47,627 nt of DNA from Rhodobacterales bacterium (GTDB lineage Bacteria; Pseudomonadota; Alphaproteobacteria; Rhodobacterales; Rhodobacteraceae): contig JAFLCY010000019.1 in assembly GCA_017303485.1 (NCBI GenBank), forward strand, positions 1-47,627. The letters run 5' to 3'. Within the stretch, counting starts at the first letter, position 1; every line of letters begins with the position of its first letter. A model generated the notes under the pieces. The model had not been told where the DNA came from. It did not search any database and worked only from the letters and a program-made list of their open reading frames with translations. The position numbers and the translations under genes are program-made. Positions 27,368-35,879 of this stretch are shown one piece after another.

Positions 27368-28336
27368 ATGCTTGTGAATGGCAAATGGACAGCGAACTGG
27401 CAGCCAGTGCAGGCCAAGGACGAACAGGGCCGCTTCGTGCGGCAGGTGTCGTCGTTCCGCAACTGGATCACCGCCGATGGCAGCCCCGGCCCGACCGGAA
27501 CCGGCGGGTTCAAGGCCGAGGCGGGGCGCTATCGGCTTTATGTCGCGCTGATCTGCCCCTGGGCCTCGCGCACCCTGATCGCCCGCAAGCTGAAGGGGCT
27601 GGACGGGCTGATCCCGGTCACGGTGGTCAACCCGGTGCTGACGGACGAGGGCTGGGCCTTCGGCGGCTATCCCGGAGCCGATGCCGATCCTCTGCACGGG
27701 GCTGCGCATATCCATGAGCTTTACACCCGCGCCGATGCCAGCTTTACCGGACGCGCGACGGTGCCGGTCCTTTGGGATACCAGGACCGATACGATGGTCA
27801 GCAACGAAAGCGCCGATATCCTGCGCATGTTCGACACGGCTTTCGCCGAGCTGGTGCCGGGCAAGCCGGTCCTCTACCCCACCGATCTGGCCAAGGAAAT
27901 CGACGCGCTGAATGCCGAGGTCTACGACAGCCTGAACAACGGCGTCTACAAGGCCGGTTTCGCCTCGACCCAGCAGGCCTATGACGAGGCGGTTGCCGGG
28001 GTCTTCGCCATGCTGGACCGGCTGGAGACGCGGCTGACCGGCAACTACCTGTTCGGCGACCAGTTCACCGAGACCGACATCCGCCTCTTCGTGACCCTGA
28101 TCCGCTTCGACGCCGCCTATCACGGGCTGTTCAAGACCAACCTGCGCCAGATCGCCGATTATCCGCGCCTGCAAGCCTATATGGAGCGCGTGCTGCGCCT
28201 TCCGGGTGTGGCCGAGACGGTGAACATCGACCATATCAAGGCCGGCTACTATTCGATCAAGGCGCTGAATCCGAACCGCATCGTTCCGGCGGGCCCAGAG
28301 CATGTGCTGCGACTGCTGACCTCGGCCCGGGGCTAG
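27368..28336 (+). CDS. yqjG: Glutathionyl-hydroquinone reductase (Xi-class GST, YqjG/ECM4-like)
   Basis: Xi-class glutathione transferases remove glutathione from glutathionyl-hydroquinones, protecting against quinone stress. The 322-residue protein has the family's catalytic motif CPWA at Cys63 (ALICPWASRTLIARKLKGL), the VVNPVLTDEGWAFGGYPGADADPLHGAAHIHELYTRADASFTGRATVPVLWD segment, and NNGVYKAGFASTQQAYDEAV in the helical domain. Length and motifs are standard. ATG 27368 follows GGAGCGAACC. The gene stands alone and its stop codon overlaps that of the LacI regulator in the shared tetranucleotide CTAG. Confidence 0.9.
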   Translation: MLVNGKWTANWQPVQAKDEQGRFVRQVSSFRNWITADGSPGPTGTGGFKAEAGRYRLYVALICPWASRTLIARKLKGLDGLIPVTVVNPVLTDEGWAFGGYPGADADPLHGAAHIHELYTRADASFTGRATVPVLWDTRTDTMVSNESADILRMFDTAFAELVPGKPVLYPTDLAKEIDALNAEVYDSLNNGVYKAGFASTQQAYDEAVAGVFAMLDRLETRLTGNYLFGDQFTETDIRLFVTLIRFDAAYHGLFKTNLRQIADYPRLQAYMERVLRLPGVAETVNIDHIKAGYYSIKALNPNRIVPAGPEHVLRLLTSARG

Positions 28337-29355
28337 ATGTTCTCGGGGACATAAATATCAAAGCCAAGCAGGCGCTTGGTCGGCGCAGTGCTGGCGGCAA
28401 GCTCGCGCTGGATATGGGCGATCGCCTCGCTGGCAAGGCGCTGGACCGGATGCGCGACAACCATCGACAGGACGTGGTCGATCAGCCCGCCGCGCGTGTG
28501 TTCGGTCAGGTCATTGCCCAAAGTCACGATGGACTGTGCCCGGCCGGAGGCGCGCAGTGCCTCCAGCGCTCCGGGCATACCGCCGCCCGCGACATAGAGC
28601 GCGACAAGGTCGGGCTCGCGGCGCAGAAGCTGTTCGGTGACGTCTCGGGCGATGGCGATGTCCTCGAAGGTCTGGATCGGCTCCAAGAGCGTGAAGTCGG
28701 GCGCATGTTCCCGACAGTAGGACCGGAAGCCGGATTCGTTCAGTTCCTGACAGCGATAGCGGTGGTTGCCGACGACGATGCCGACGCGGCCCGGTGTCCT
28801 GCACAGGCTGGCCACCGCCCAACCGGCAGTGCGACCGACGCGCCAGTTGTCCAGCCCGATATACCCCGTCGCGGCAGTGGCGGTCAGTTCCGAGATCAGG
28901 CCGTAGGTCGGCACACCTTTTGCCGCCAGCGCGTCGATGGCGCTGGCGACGCGGGGATGTTCCGCTGACACCACGGCGATGGCGTCGACCTGATGGCCCA
29001 GCCGCAGCATGTGGTCCGACACCGCCTCGGGCGACAGGTCGTCCATGTGTTCGATGACAAGCTCGACCGGTTCCGTCGCCTCGAGCGCCGCCTGTCGCAA
29101 AGCCTCGGCAATGGCGCGGTAAAAGACGCGGTGAGATTGCTGCAGCAGCACTCCGATCCGCGCCTTCGGCCGGCCGGCCTGGAGGCGCTGGCGCAGAGCT
29201 GGCAGGGCGTAAAAGCCGATCTCCTCCGCCGCTGCCAGCACCTTTTGCGCGGTTCCGGCCCGCACCTCGCTGCGCCCGTTCAGGATGCGGTCGATGGTCG
29301 AGACGCTGACGCCCGCCGTCGCGGCAAGGTCCTGGATGGTGGATCTTCGAGCCAT
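28333..29355 (-). CDS. LacI-family transcriptional regulator of the catabolic cluster
   Basis: A 340-residue repressor with an N-terminal LacI helix-turn-helix (STIQDLAATAGVSVSTIDRILNGRSEVRAGTAQKVLAAAEEIGF, residues 5-48) and a periplasmic-binding-protein-like sensor domain (about 64-330). The sensor resembles the ribose-type binding proteins, matching the ABC system it faces. It starts at ATG 29355 behind AGGAGG and is transcribed away from the hydroxylase-ABC operon, so it is probably the local repressor released by the imported cyclitol or sugar. Its actual ligand cannot be read from sequence. Confidence 0.87.
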   Translation of the reverse strand: MARRSTIQDLAATAGVSVSTIDRILNGRSEVRAGTAQKVLAAAEEIGFYALPALRQRLQAGRPKARIGVLLQQSHRVFYRAIAEALRQAALEATEPVELVIEHMDDLSPEAVSDHMLRLGHQVDAIAVVSAEHPRVASAIDALAAKGVPTYGLISELTATAATGYIGLDNWRVGRTAGWAVASLCRTPGRVGIVVGNHRYRCQELNESGFRSYCREHAPDFTLLEPIQTFEDIAIARDVTEQLLRREPDLVALYVAGGGMPGALEALRASGRAQSIVTLGNDLTEHTRGGLIDHVLSMVVAHPVQRLASEAIAHIQRELAASTAPTKRLLGFDIYVPENI

Positions 29356-29516
29356 GCGGCCTCCTGAGGGAATCCTTCAGTTCGGCCAGAAGCTGAATGA
29401 AGGAAAAGAGGGGAAATGCGTCAGATTTAATGAAAGGATTATGCAGGGACGTTTGTCAACAGTATGAAAATTCCAATCATAGATCGAATCGGAACGGGCG
29501 TGTCGGAGGCGACGGA
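29356..29516. promoter_or_regulatory. Divergent control region of the LacI gene and the catabolic operon
   Basis: This AT-richer stretch of 161 bases holds two dyads: CCTTCA (29374-29379) with TGAAGG (29398-29403), also containing TTCAG/CTGAA, and TATGA-N9-TCATA (29463-29481). A perfect TTGACA hexamer is present on the minus strand (29455-29460 region) but without an obvious -10 at the normal distance. The dyads are candidate LacI-type operators; neither is a classical CG-centred LacI palindrome. Confidence 0.4.
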
Positions 29517-30542
29517 ATGGATGACCTGAAATTTGGCTCCCGCGACAAGCGCGGCAACTGGTCTCCCAGCGAACCGCTTGAAATTGCGCCGTTCTGGACC
29601 GGAAAATTCGGCAACCTCGGGCGCTGGCTTCTGGGCTACATCTGGCCGCACAACACCATCTTCATGGCAGTCACCCTGGCCTACTGGTACTTCATCCTGC
29701 CCGATTGGGATGTGATGAAAACCTTCAGCTGGGGCTGGATCCTCTGGATCCATTTCGTCAACGCGGCGGGCATCTTCCTGCTCTACGGCTCGGTCGAACT
29801 GTTCTACTACGTCAGGCGCAAGCAGGGCACGCGGTTCAAGTACAACCACAAGTTCCCATCCGAAAATCCGTCCGATGTCTTCTGGTTCAAGAGCCAGAAC
29901 ATCGACAACTTCCTGCGTACCTTCCTGATCTCGATCCCGCTCTGGACACTGATCGAGTGCTTCACGCTCTGGTGCTTCGCCAATGGCTATGCCCTGTGGC
30001 TTTCGCCCGAGGACCACTGGCTTTGGCTGGCGGCGCTGATCCTGCTGGCCCCCGCGATCCACGAAGTCCACTTCTTCTGCATCCACTGGCTGATCCATCA
30101 GGGGCCGCTCTACAAGTGGATCCATTCGGTCCACCACAACTCGATCAACCCGTCGCCCTGGTCGTCGATGTCGATGCATCCTGTCGAGGCGGCGCTCTTC
30201 TTCTCCGAGATGATGTGGCACCTGATCATCCCCTCGAACCCGTTCGTGGCGCTGTTCCAACTGACCTCCACCGCCTATGGCGCGATCGTCGGGCACATCG
30301 GCTTTGACAAGCTGGAGGTGACGGAAGGCACGGCGATGGATAGCCACGCCTACACCCATTACCTGCATCACAAATACTTCGAGGTGAACTACGGCGGCGA
30401 CGGGCTCATCCCGCTCGATAAGTGGTTCGGCACCTGGCACGACGGCACGAAATCGGCCGACGAGCAGATGAAGGAACGTTTCCGGAAGAAGAAGGAGCGT
30501 CTGGCCCGCAAGGCAGGCAACGGTGCTGCACCGGCGGAATAA
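29517..30542 (+). CDS. Membrane di-iron hydroxylase of the sterol desaturase superfamily
   Basis: A 341-residue membrane protein with the histidine boxes that bind two irons in the fatty acid hydroxylase/sterol desaturase superfamily: H182-E-V-H185-x4-H190-x3-H194, H203-S-V-H206-H207, and H277-x3-H281-x2-H284-H285, with hydrophobic helices at about 45-62, 72-98, 132-160 and 168-182. It would hydroxylate its substrate with O2 and electrons from a ferredoxin. ATG 29517 follows GGAGG; the extension to 29397 crosses the control region. It is the first gene of an operon with an ABC importer, dehydrogenases and a Rieske ferredoxin. This matches the role of MocD in rhizopine degradation (O-demethylation), though the substrate is not known here. 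Confidence 0.82.
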   Translation: MDDLKFGSRDKRGNWSPSEPLEIAPFWTGKFGNLGRWLLGYIWPHNTIFMAVTLAYWYFILPDWDVMKTFSWGWILWIHFVNAAGIFLLYGSVELFYYVRRKQGTRFKYNHKFPSENPSDVFWFKSQNIDNFLRTFLISIPLWTLIECFTLWCFANGYALWLSPEDHWLWLAALILLAPAIHEVHFFCIHWLIHQGPLYKWIHSVHHNSINPSPWSSMSMHPVEAALFFSEMMWHLIIPSNPFVALFQLTSTAYGAIVGHIGFDKLEVTEGTAMDSHAYTHYLHHKYFEVNYGGDGLIPLDKWFGTWHDGTKSADEQMKERFRKKKERLARKAGNGAAPAE

Positions 30543-30607
30543 CCAACTGAAATTGCGGAATGAAAGGCCGCGGCACGCGGCACAACACAAGGGGAGGAGA
30601 CCCTGAC

Positions 30608-31576
30608 ATGAACCTGAAGAAAGTCCTGGCCACCACGGCCATCCTGATGATCGGCGCGGGGACCGCTTATGCGGAAGGCGCGAAGATCTTCGTCATCGGC
30701 GGCAAGCCGGACGATCCGTTCTGGTCGATCGTCAAGAAGGGCGCGGAAGACGCGGGCCTGGTCGTTGCCGCACAGGGCGGCAGCGTGACCTGGCTTGGCC
30801 CGCAGAACTACGACAACCTCGGCGTTGATGCGGCGGAACTGATCCGTCAGGCCATCGACCAGGGCGCTTCGGCCATTGTCGGGCCGGACTGGGTGCCGGA
30901 AGCGATGGATCCGGCCTTCAAGGCCGTGGTCGATGCTGGCATCCCGCTGGTGATCTACAATGCCGGAGGGCTGGCGGCAGCCGACAAGCTGGGTGCGATG
31001 AACTATGTCGGCTCGGATGACTACAAGGGCGGCGTCGTGGGCGGCGAATATCTGGCCAAGGCGGGTAACCTGAAGGGCGTCTGCATCAACACCCTGCCGG
31101 GCGCGGCCAACATCGAGGCCTACTGCGCCGGCTTCAAGGAAGGCATGACGAACGGCGGCGGAGTTGGCGACGTGCTGCCATTGCCCGCAACCTCTTTCGG
31201 TTCGGCGACGGCAGTTGCGCAGGCGGTGAAGGCCTATCTGCTGCAGAACCCGGACGTGAACGCCGTCTTTACCATCGGCAACGTCGACGCAAACTCGGCC
31301 ACCAGCGGCATCATGCAGGCAGGCAAGGCAGGCTCGGTGCAGATCTGCGGCATCAATTTCGACGAGACGATCCTGACCAACATCCAGTCCGGGGCGCAGC
31401 TTTGCGCCATTGACCAGCAGGGCTACCACCAGGGCTATCTCGCCGTGTCGATCCTGAACAGCTACGTCAACTACGGGCTGACGGTGCCGACGCGGGAAAT
31501 CCTGACCGGGCCGGGGGTCATCGACAAGACCAACGTCGAGGCCACACTGGCCGGGGTCAAGGTCGGCACCCGCTGA
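30608..31576 (+). CDS. Periplasmic sugar/cyclitol-binding protein of an ABC importer
   Basis: The 322-residue precursor has a signal peptide (MNLKKVLATTAILMIGAGTAYA) and a type I periplasmic-binding fold of the ribose/inositol class: IFVIGGKPDDPFWSIVKKGAEDAG at the start, LIRQAIDQGASAIVGPDWVPEAM, VFTIGNVDANSATSGIMQAGK, and ICGINFDETILTNIQSGAQLCAIDQQGYHQGYLAVSIL near the end. It delivers its ligand to the two permeases and ATPase encoded next. A stem-loop after the stop (31588-31617) probably boosts its level relative to the membrane parts. ATG 30608 follows GGGGAGGAG. Confidence 0.9.
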   Translation: MNLKKVLATTAILMIGAGTAYAEGAKIFVIGGKPDDPFWSIVKKGAEDAGLVVAAQGGSVTWLGPQNYDNLGVDAAELIRQAIDQGASAIVGPDWVPEAMDPAFKAVVDAGIPLVIYNAGGLAAADKLGAMNYVGSDDYKGGVVGGEYLAKAGNLKGVCINTLPGAANIEAYCAGFKEGMTNGGGVGDVLPLPATSFGSATAVAQAVKAYLLQNPDVNAVFTIGNVDANSATSGIMQAGKAGSVQICGINFDETILTNIQSGAQLCAIDQQGYHQGYLAVSILNSYVNYGLTVPTREILTGPGVIDKTNVEATLAGVKVGTR

Positions 31577-31587
31577 ACCATCGCATC

Positions 31588-31617
31588 GGGGCCACCCGGC
31601 TGCGGGCTGGCCCCTTT
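31588..31617 (+). terminator. Stem-loop between binding-protein and permease genes
   Basis: GGGGCCA and CCCG pair with CGGG and TGGCCCC around a GCTG loop with one bulged C, followed by TTTCC. The weak T-tract suggests a partial terminator or an mRNA-stabilising hairpin, common after binding-protein genes to raise their expression above that of permeases. Confidence 0.6.
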
Positions 31618-31639
31618 CCATTGGAACGGAGCGTGACGC

Positions 31640-32677
31640 ATGTCTACCGCATCCACGGCAACCCCTGACCTTCCGGGCCGGCGAGGCCTGCCCTTCGGCC
31701 GGCTCGTGCGGCGACCCGAGGCGGGCTCGTTCCTCGGGCTGGTCGCGGTATTCGTCTTCTTCGCCCTCTTCGGTGGCAAGACGTTTCTTTCGGCAGCAGG
31801 TGCCGCCAGCTGGCTGAACATCGCTGCCGAAATCGGCATCATCGCGCTGCCCATCGGCCTTCTGATGATCGCCGGAGAGTTGGACATCTCGGTCGGCGCG
31901 GTCATTCCCGCCGCCTCGCTGACCACGGCAATCGTTTCGGGCTACTGGGGCCTGCCGGACGGTCTGGGTATCGCCGCCGGGATCGGGGTCGGGCTGGTCG
32001 TGGGGCTGATCAACGGCATCCTCGTCACCCGGACGACCATACCGTCGCTGATCATCACCATCGGCACGATGTTCGGGGTGATGGGGCTGACGCTTGGCCT
32101 GACGGTGCTGATCGCGGGCTCGACCGGCGTCTCCTATGTGCCGGCCGCGAGCGCCAAGGCCCTGCTCGGCCAATATGTCGGCGGCATGTTTCAGGTGACG
32201 ATCTTCTGGTGGATCGCCTTCATCGCCGCAGTCGGCTTTGCCCTGCATGTCTCGCCACTTGGCAACTGGATCTTCGCGCTTGGCGGCGACAGGATCAGCG
32301 CCCGAAATGCCGGCATCCCCACCGACAAGCTGACGGTTGCGCTCTTCATGTTCAGTGGGTTCTGCGCGGCCTTCGTCGGCGTCAGCCAGGTGCTGGTCTA
32401 TCAAAGCGCGCAGGTGCTGGCGGGGCAGAGCTTCATCTTCAACTCGATCATGTGCGCAGTGATCGGTGGCGTACTGTTGACCGGAGGCTTCGGCTCGGTC
32501 GTCGGGATCGTCTTTGGCACCCTTACTTTCGCCATCGTGAACCAGGGCATCTATTTCACCGGGATCGACCCCAATGTCGGCAGCGTCATCATCGGCGCGC
32601 TGCTGCTGGTCGCGGTGCTGACCAACGACATGTTCCGTGCCATGGCGATGAACTACTCGTCGAAAAGGAAGGGATAG
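31640..32677 (+). CDS. ABC importer permease 1 (ribose/inositol type)
   Basis: A 345-residue inner-membrane permease of the CUT2/branched-chain class with about ten helices. Conserved pieces are GLLMIAGELDISVGAVIPAASLTTAIVSGYWGLP (the family's G-E-x-D-I-S-V-G motif), TIPSLIITIGTMFGVMGL, GNWIFALGGDRISARNAGIPTDKLTVALFMFSG (the cytoplasmic coupling loop) and GGVLLTGGFGSVVGIVFGTL. It is clearly paralogous to the next gene over the full length, so the transporter likely uses a heterodimer of two related permeases. It has a basic N-terminal tail of about 35 residues not found in its partner. Confidence 0.9.
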   Translation: MSTASTATPDLPGRRGLPFGRLVRRPEAGSFLGLVAVFVFFALFGGKTFLSAAGAASWLNIAAEIGIIALPIGLLMIAGELDISVGAVIPAASLTTAIVSGYWGLPDGLGIAAGIGVGLVVGLINGILVTRTTIPSLIITIGTMFGVMGLTLGLTVLIAGSTGVSYVPAASAKALLGQYVGGMFQVTIFWWIAFIAAVGFALHVSPLGNWIFALGGDRISARNAGIPTDKLTVALFMFSGFCAAFVGVSQVLVYQSAQVLAGQSFIFNSIMCAVIGGVLLTGGFGSVVGIVFGTLTFAIVNQGIYFTGIDPNVGSVIIGALLLVAVLTNDMFRAMAMNYSSKRKG

Positions 32678-32680
32678 ACC

Positions 32681-33673
32681 ATGATTTCCGCCCTGTTGCG
32701 CCGCCCGGAGGCCGGTGCCCTTCTCAGTCTGCTCGGCGTCGTCGCCTTTTATGTGACCTTCGGCAATGTCGAGCTGCGCAGCCTGGCCGGCGCCGCCAGC
32801 TGGGTGAATTTCGCCGCCAACCTCGGGCTGGTCGCGATCCCCGTGGGCCTTCTGATGATCGCGGGAGAGCTGGACATTTCGATCGGCGCGATGATCCCGG
32901 CGGGGTCGATGACCACGGCGATCCTGAGCGGCTATTATGATCTGCCAATCGTGGTGGGGATGCTCGGCGCCCTTGGGCTGGGGGTTCTGGTCGGCCTGGT
33001 GAACGGCATCCTGACAGTGCGGACCTCGGTTCCCTCGCTGATCATCACGCTGGCGACGCTGGTCGCCATGCAGGGGGTGGTGCTGTCGGGATCGGTGCTG
33101 CTGACCGGCAATGCCAGCGTCGCCGTTTCGGCGCCGGACTGGGCACGGCGGGTCTTTGGCAGCCTGATTGGCCCGAGCCATCAGGTGATCATCCTGTGGT
33201 GGCTGGGCCTGACCGTGGTCTTCGCCTTTGCCCTGCACAAGACACGGCTCGGCAACTGGATCTTCGCGATGGGCGGCGACCGGGTTTCGGCGCGCAACGC
33301 CGGTATCCCGACCTCCGGACTGACCATCGGCCTCTTCGTCCTCTCGGCGGTCTCGGCCAGCTTTGTCGGCATGTGCCAGGCGATCCTGTTCAACTCGGCG
33401 CAGGTGTCGGGCGGCATGTCCTTCATCTTCAACGCCATCGTTTCGGTGGTCGTCGGCGGGGTTCTGCTGACCGGAGGCTTCGGTTCGGTGATCGGCATCT
33501 TCATCGGCACCCTGACCTTCGCGATTGTCAGCCAGGGCATCTATTTCACCGATCTCGACCGCAACTGGTCGAACCTGATCATCGGCATCATGCTGCTCCT
33601 GGCCGTCGGCATGAACGAAAGCTTCCGCAAACTGGCGCTCTCCGCCACACGCAAACCGAAACCAGCGAGGTAA
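32681..33673 (+). CDS. ABC importer permease 2 (ribose/inositol type)
   Basis: A 330-residue permease paralogous to the gene just upstream: the same order of motifs appears, with GLLMIAGELDISIGAMIPAGSMTTAILSGYYDLP, SVPSLIITLATLVAMQGVVLSGS, GNWIFAMGGDRVSARNAGIPTSGLTIGLFVLSA and GGVLLTGGFGSVIGIFIGTL. It starts three bases after the stop of permease 1 and is followed within two bases by the ATPase gene, so all are one operon. The pair looks like an old tandem duplication that has specialised into two halves of the channel. Confidence 0.9.
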   Translation: MISALLRRPEAGALLSLLGVVAFYVTFGNVELRSLAGAASWVNFAANLGLVAIPVGLLMIAGELDISIGAMIPAGSMTTAILSGYYDLPIVVGMLGALGLGVLVGLVNGILTVRTSVPSLIITLATLVAMQGVVLSGSVLLTGNASVAVSAPDWARRVFGSLIGPSHQVIILWWLGLTVVFAFALHKTRLGNWIFAMGGDRVSARNAGIPTSGLTIGLFVLSAVSASFVGMCQAILFNSAQVSGGMSFIFNAIVSVVVGGVLLTGGFGSVIGIFIGTLTFAIVSQGIYFTDLDRNWSNLIIGIMLLLAVGMNESFRKLALSATRKPKPAR

Positions 33674-33675
33674 TC

Positions 33676-34497
33676 ATGTCCACCAAGCCCCCCGTTCTGG
33701 AACTCCGCTCGGTCGACAAGAGCTTTGGCCCCATCGACGTGCTGCACGAAATCTCGCTGAAGGTCGGCGAGGGCGAGGTGCTTTGCCTGCTGGGCGACAA
33801 CGGCGCGGGCAAGTCCACGCTGATCAAGACGCTTGCCGGGGTCCACCAGCCCACGCGCGGCCAGATCCTGATGGACGGGCAGGCGGTGAGCTTTGCCACC
33901 CCGCGCGACGCGGCGGATCGTGGGATCGCCACGGTCCACCAGTTCGGCGGGACCTTTCCGCTGATGTCGATCGGGCGGTCGTTCTTCGTGGGGGTGGAGC
34001 CGACGAAAGGCTGGGGGCCGTTCCGGGTCTATGACCGGAAGACGGCGAACGAGATCGCGGTCAAGGCGGTGCAAAGCTTCGGCATCACCCGGATTGACGA
34101 TGGCGACCGGCTGGTCGGCGGGTTGTCGGGCGGCGAGCGTCAGTCGCTTGCCATTGCTCGCGCTGTGCATTTCGGGGCGCGGGTGCTGATCCTGGACGAG
34201 CCGACCGCCGCGCTTGGCGTCAAGCAGGCGGCGCACGTCCTGCGCATCGTGAACGAGGCGAAGAAGCGGGGCCTCGCCGTGATCTTCATCACCCATCAGG
34301 TGATGCATGCGATGGCGGTGGGCGACCACTTCGCCGTGCTGATCCGGGGCGCCATCGCCGCCGACTTCCGCAAGGGCGAGAAATCGCGCGAGGAGATCAC
34401 CGATCTGATGGCAGGCGGGGCCAGCATGTCCAGTCTGGAGGCCGAGATCGAGGGCTACATGGCAAGCCATGACGGCCACCCGCCGCAAGTGGCATAG
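33676..34497 (+). CDS. ABC importer ATPase, single-domain sugar type
   Basis: A 273-residue ATP-binding subunit with Walker A GDNGAGKST (residues 40-48), signature LSGGERQSLAIARA, Walker B VLILDEPTAALG, and the switch histidine in FITHQ. Ribose-type ATPases (RbsA, MglA) usually carry two fused nucleotide-binding domains of about 500 residues; this one has a single domain, so it must work as a homodimer. The C-terminal tail ends EAEIEGYMASHDGHPPQVA. The start at 33676 is two bases after permease 2. An earlier in-frame extension runs inside permease 2 and is not used. Confidence 0.9.
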   Translation: MSTKPPVLELRSVDKSFGPIDVLHEISLKVGEGEVLCLLGDNGAGKSTLIKTLAGVHQPTRGQILMDGQAVSFATPRDAADRGIATVHQFGGTFPLMSIGRSFFVGVEPTKGWGPFRVYDRKTANEIAVKAVQSFGITRIDDGDRLVGGLSGGERQSLAIARAVHFGARVLILDEPTAALGVKQAAHVLRIVNEAKKRGLAVIFITHQVMHAMAVGDHFAVLIRGAIAADFRKGEKSREEITDLMAGGASMSSLEAEIEGYMASHDGHPPQVA

Positions 34498-34531
34498 TCT
34501 ATCGCGGCGACGGGCCGGGAGCAGGAAGCAG

Positions 34532-35533
34532 ATGACGATACGGATAGCAGTGATCGGGGCGGGCCTGATGGGGGCCGACCATGCGAAGATCGTGGCCGAG
34601 GACATGCCGGGCGCGCGGTTGCAGGTGGTCTGCGACCGGGATTCAGCCCGGGCTGCCGGGGTGGCGGGCGCCTATGGAGCCGAAGTGGCCTCGGACCCCG
34701 AGGCGGTGATTGCGCGGGCCGATGTGGATGCGGTGATCATCGCCAGCCCGGATTTCACCCATGCGCCGCTGTCGCTTGCCTGCATTCGCGCGGGCAAGCG
34801 GGTGATGTGCGAAAAGCCGCTGTCGCAGTCCAGCGCCGAATGCCTGACGGTGATCGAGGCGGAACAGGTGGCCGGGGCGCGTTTCGTCCAGCTTGGCTTC
34901 ATGCGCCGCTATGACGAGGCCTATGTGCAGATGAAGGCGGCGCTGGTTCAAGGCCGCCTGGGCCGGGCGCTGATGATGCACAACTTTCACCGCAACGTAT
35001 CCACCCCGGCGACGGATTTCACCGGGGCGATGGCGATCACCAATTCGGCCCCGCATGAGTTCGACGTGGTCCGGCATGTGCTGGGAACCGAATATGCCGC
35101 GATCAGCGCGACGCAGCCGAAGCGGTCCGATGCGCTGGTGGCTCCGGTCTGCATGGTGCTGGAAACCCTGGACGGGCAGGTCGTCACCATCGAGGTGAAC
35201 AACAACGCGGCCTATGGCTATGACATCCGGGCCGAACTGGTGGGCGAGACGGCAAGCATCGCGCTGAACCCGGTAGCCTACACCCGGCTGGACGCCGGCC
35301 TGACCAACGCCACCGCCTATGACGCCGACTGGCGCAGCCGCTATCGGGACGCCTATGTCCGCCAGAACCGCGCCTTCCTGCGCTTTGTCCAGACCGGGGA
35401 CTTCCCGCAGATCGCCGCCTCCGCCTGGGACGGCTACGCCGCCGCCGTGGTCGCCGAAGCCGGGGTCCGCGCGTTGGCGTCGGGGCAGAAGATCCCCGTC
35501 ACGATGATGGCCAGGCCGGAGCTTTATGCATGA
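34532..35533 (+). CDS. Gfo/Idh/MocA dehydrogenase, inositol 2-dehydrogenase-like (first of three)
   Basis: A 333-residue NAD(P)-dependent oxidoreductase with an N-terminal Rossmann fold (IAVIGAGLMGADHAK), the catalytic lysine in CEKPLS (Lys95), LGFMRRYDEAYVQMK after the fold junction, and the active-site pair in SAPHEFDVVRH (His175, Asp178). This layout is closest to inositol/cyclitol dehydrogenases. ATG 34532 follows GGAGCAGGAAGC; it is 34 bases after the ATPase gene. With two more family members downstream, it suggests stepwise oxidation of one cyclitol or sugar at several positions. Confidence 0.86.
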   Translation: MTIRIAVIGAGLMGADHAKIVAEDMPGARLQVVCDRDSARAAGVAGAYGAEVASDPEAVIARADVDAVIIASPDFTHAPLSLACIRAGKRVMCEKPLSQSSAECLTVIEAEQVAGARFVQLGFMRRYDEAYVQMKAALVQGRLGRALMMHNFHRNVSTPATDFTGAMAITNSAPHEFDVVRHVLGTEYAAISATQPKRSDALVAPVCMVLETLDGQVVTIEVNNNAAYGYDIRAELVGETASIALNPVAYTRLDAGLTNATAYDADWRSRYRDAYVRQNRAFLRFVQTGDFPQIAASAWDGYAAAVVAEAGVRALASGQKIPVTMMARPELYA

Positions 35534-35569
35534 AGCGCGGCTGCCCCACAACCCACCTGAGAGACCAAC

Positions 35570-35878
35570 ATGCCCTGGATTGACGCCTGTTCCATAGATG
35601 ACATTCCCGCCGAAGACGTGATCCGTTTCGATCACGGCACGCGCACCTTCATCATCGTCCGCGACCATCAGGACGGCTATTGGTGCGCCGATGGCCTCTG
35701 CACGCACGAGGACATTCACCTGTGTGACGGAATGGTCGTTGAAGGCACTATCGAATGCCCGAAGCATTCCTCGATCTTCAACGTGACTAACGGCGAGGTC
35801 GAGACCCCGCCTGCCTGCAACAACCTGCGCACCTACCCGACCAAGGTCGAGGGCGGGCGCGTCTTTGTGGATCTTTGA
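35570..35878 (+). CDS. Rieske-type [2Fe-2S] ferredoxin (MocE-like)
   Basis: A 102-residue soluble ferredoxin binding its cluster through C44-T-H46 and C63-P-K-H66, the Rieske C-x-H-x16-C-x2-H arrangement, in the context DGLCTHEDIHLCDGMVVEGTIECPKHSSIFNVTNGEVETPPA. Such small Rieske ferredoxins (MocE, BphF type) carry electrons from a reductase to an oxygenase. The only oxygenase nearby is the di-iron membrane hydroxylase at 29517, so they are likely partners; no ferredoxin reductase gene is in the cluster. The following TIM-barrel gene begins two bases after its last base (TGACATGAC). Confidence 0.9.
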   Translation: MPWIDACSIDDIPAEDVIRFDHGTRTFIIVRDHQDGYWCADGLCTHEDIHLCDGMVVEGTIECPKHSSIFNVTNGEVETPPACNNLRTYPTKVEGGRVFVDL

Positions 35879-35879
35879 C

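Noticed and set aside
30389..33238. 949-codon leftward open frame over the ABC transporter genes
   Set aside because: Antisense to four recognised genes, with shadow-type composition (H, D, R, Q).
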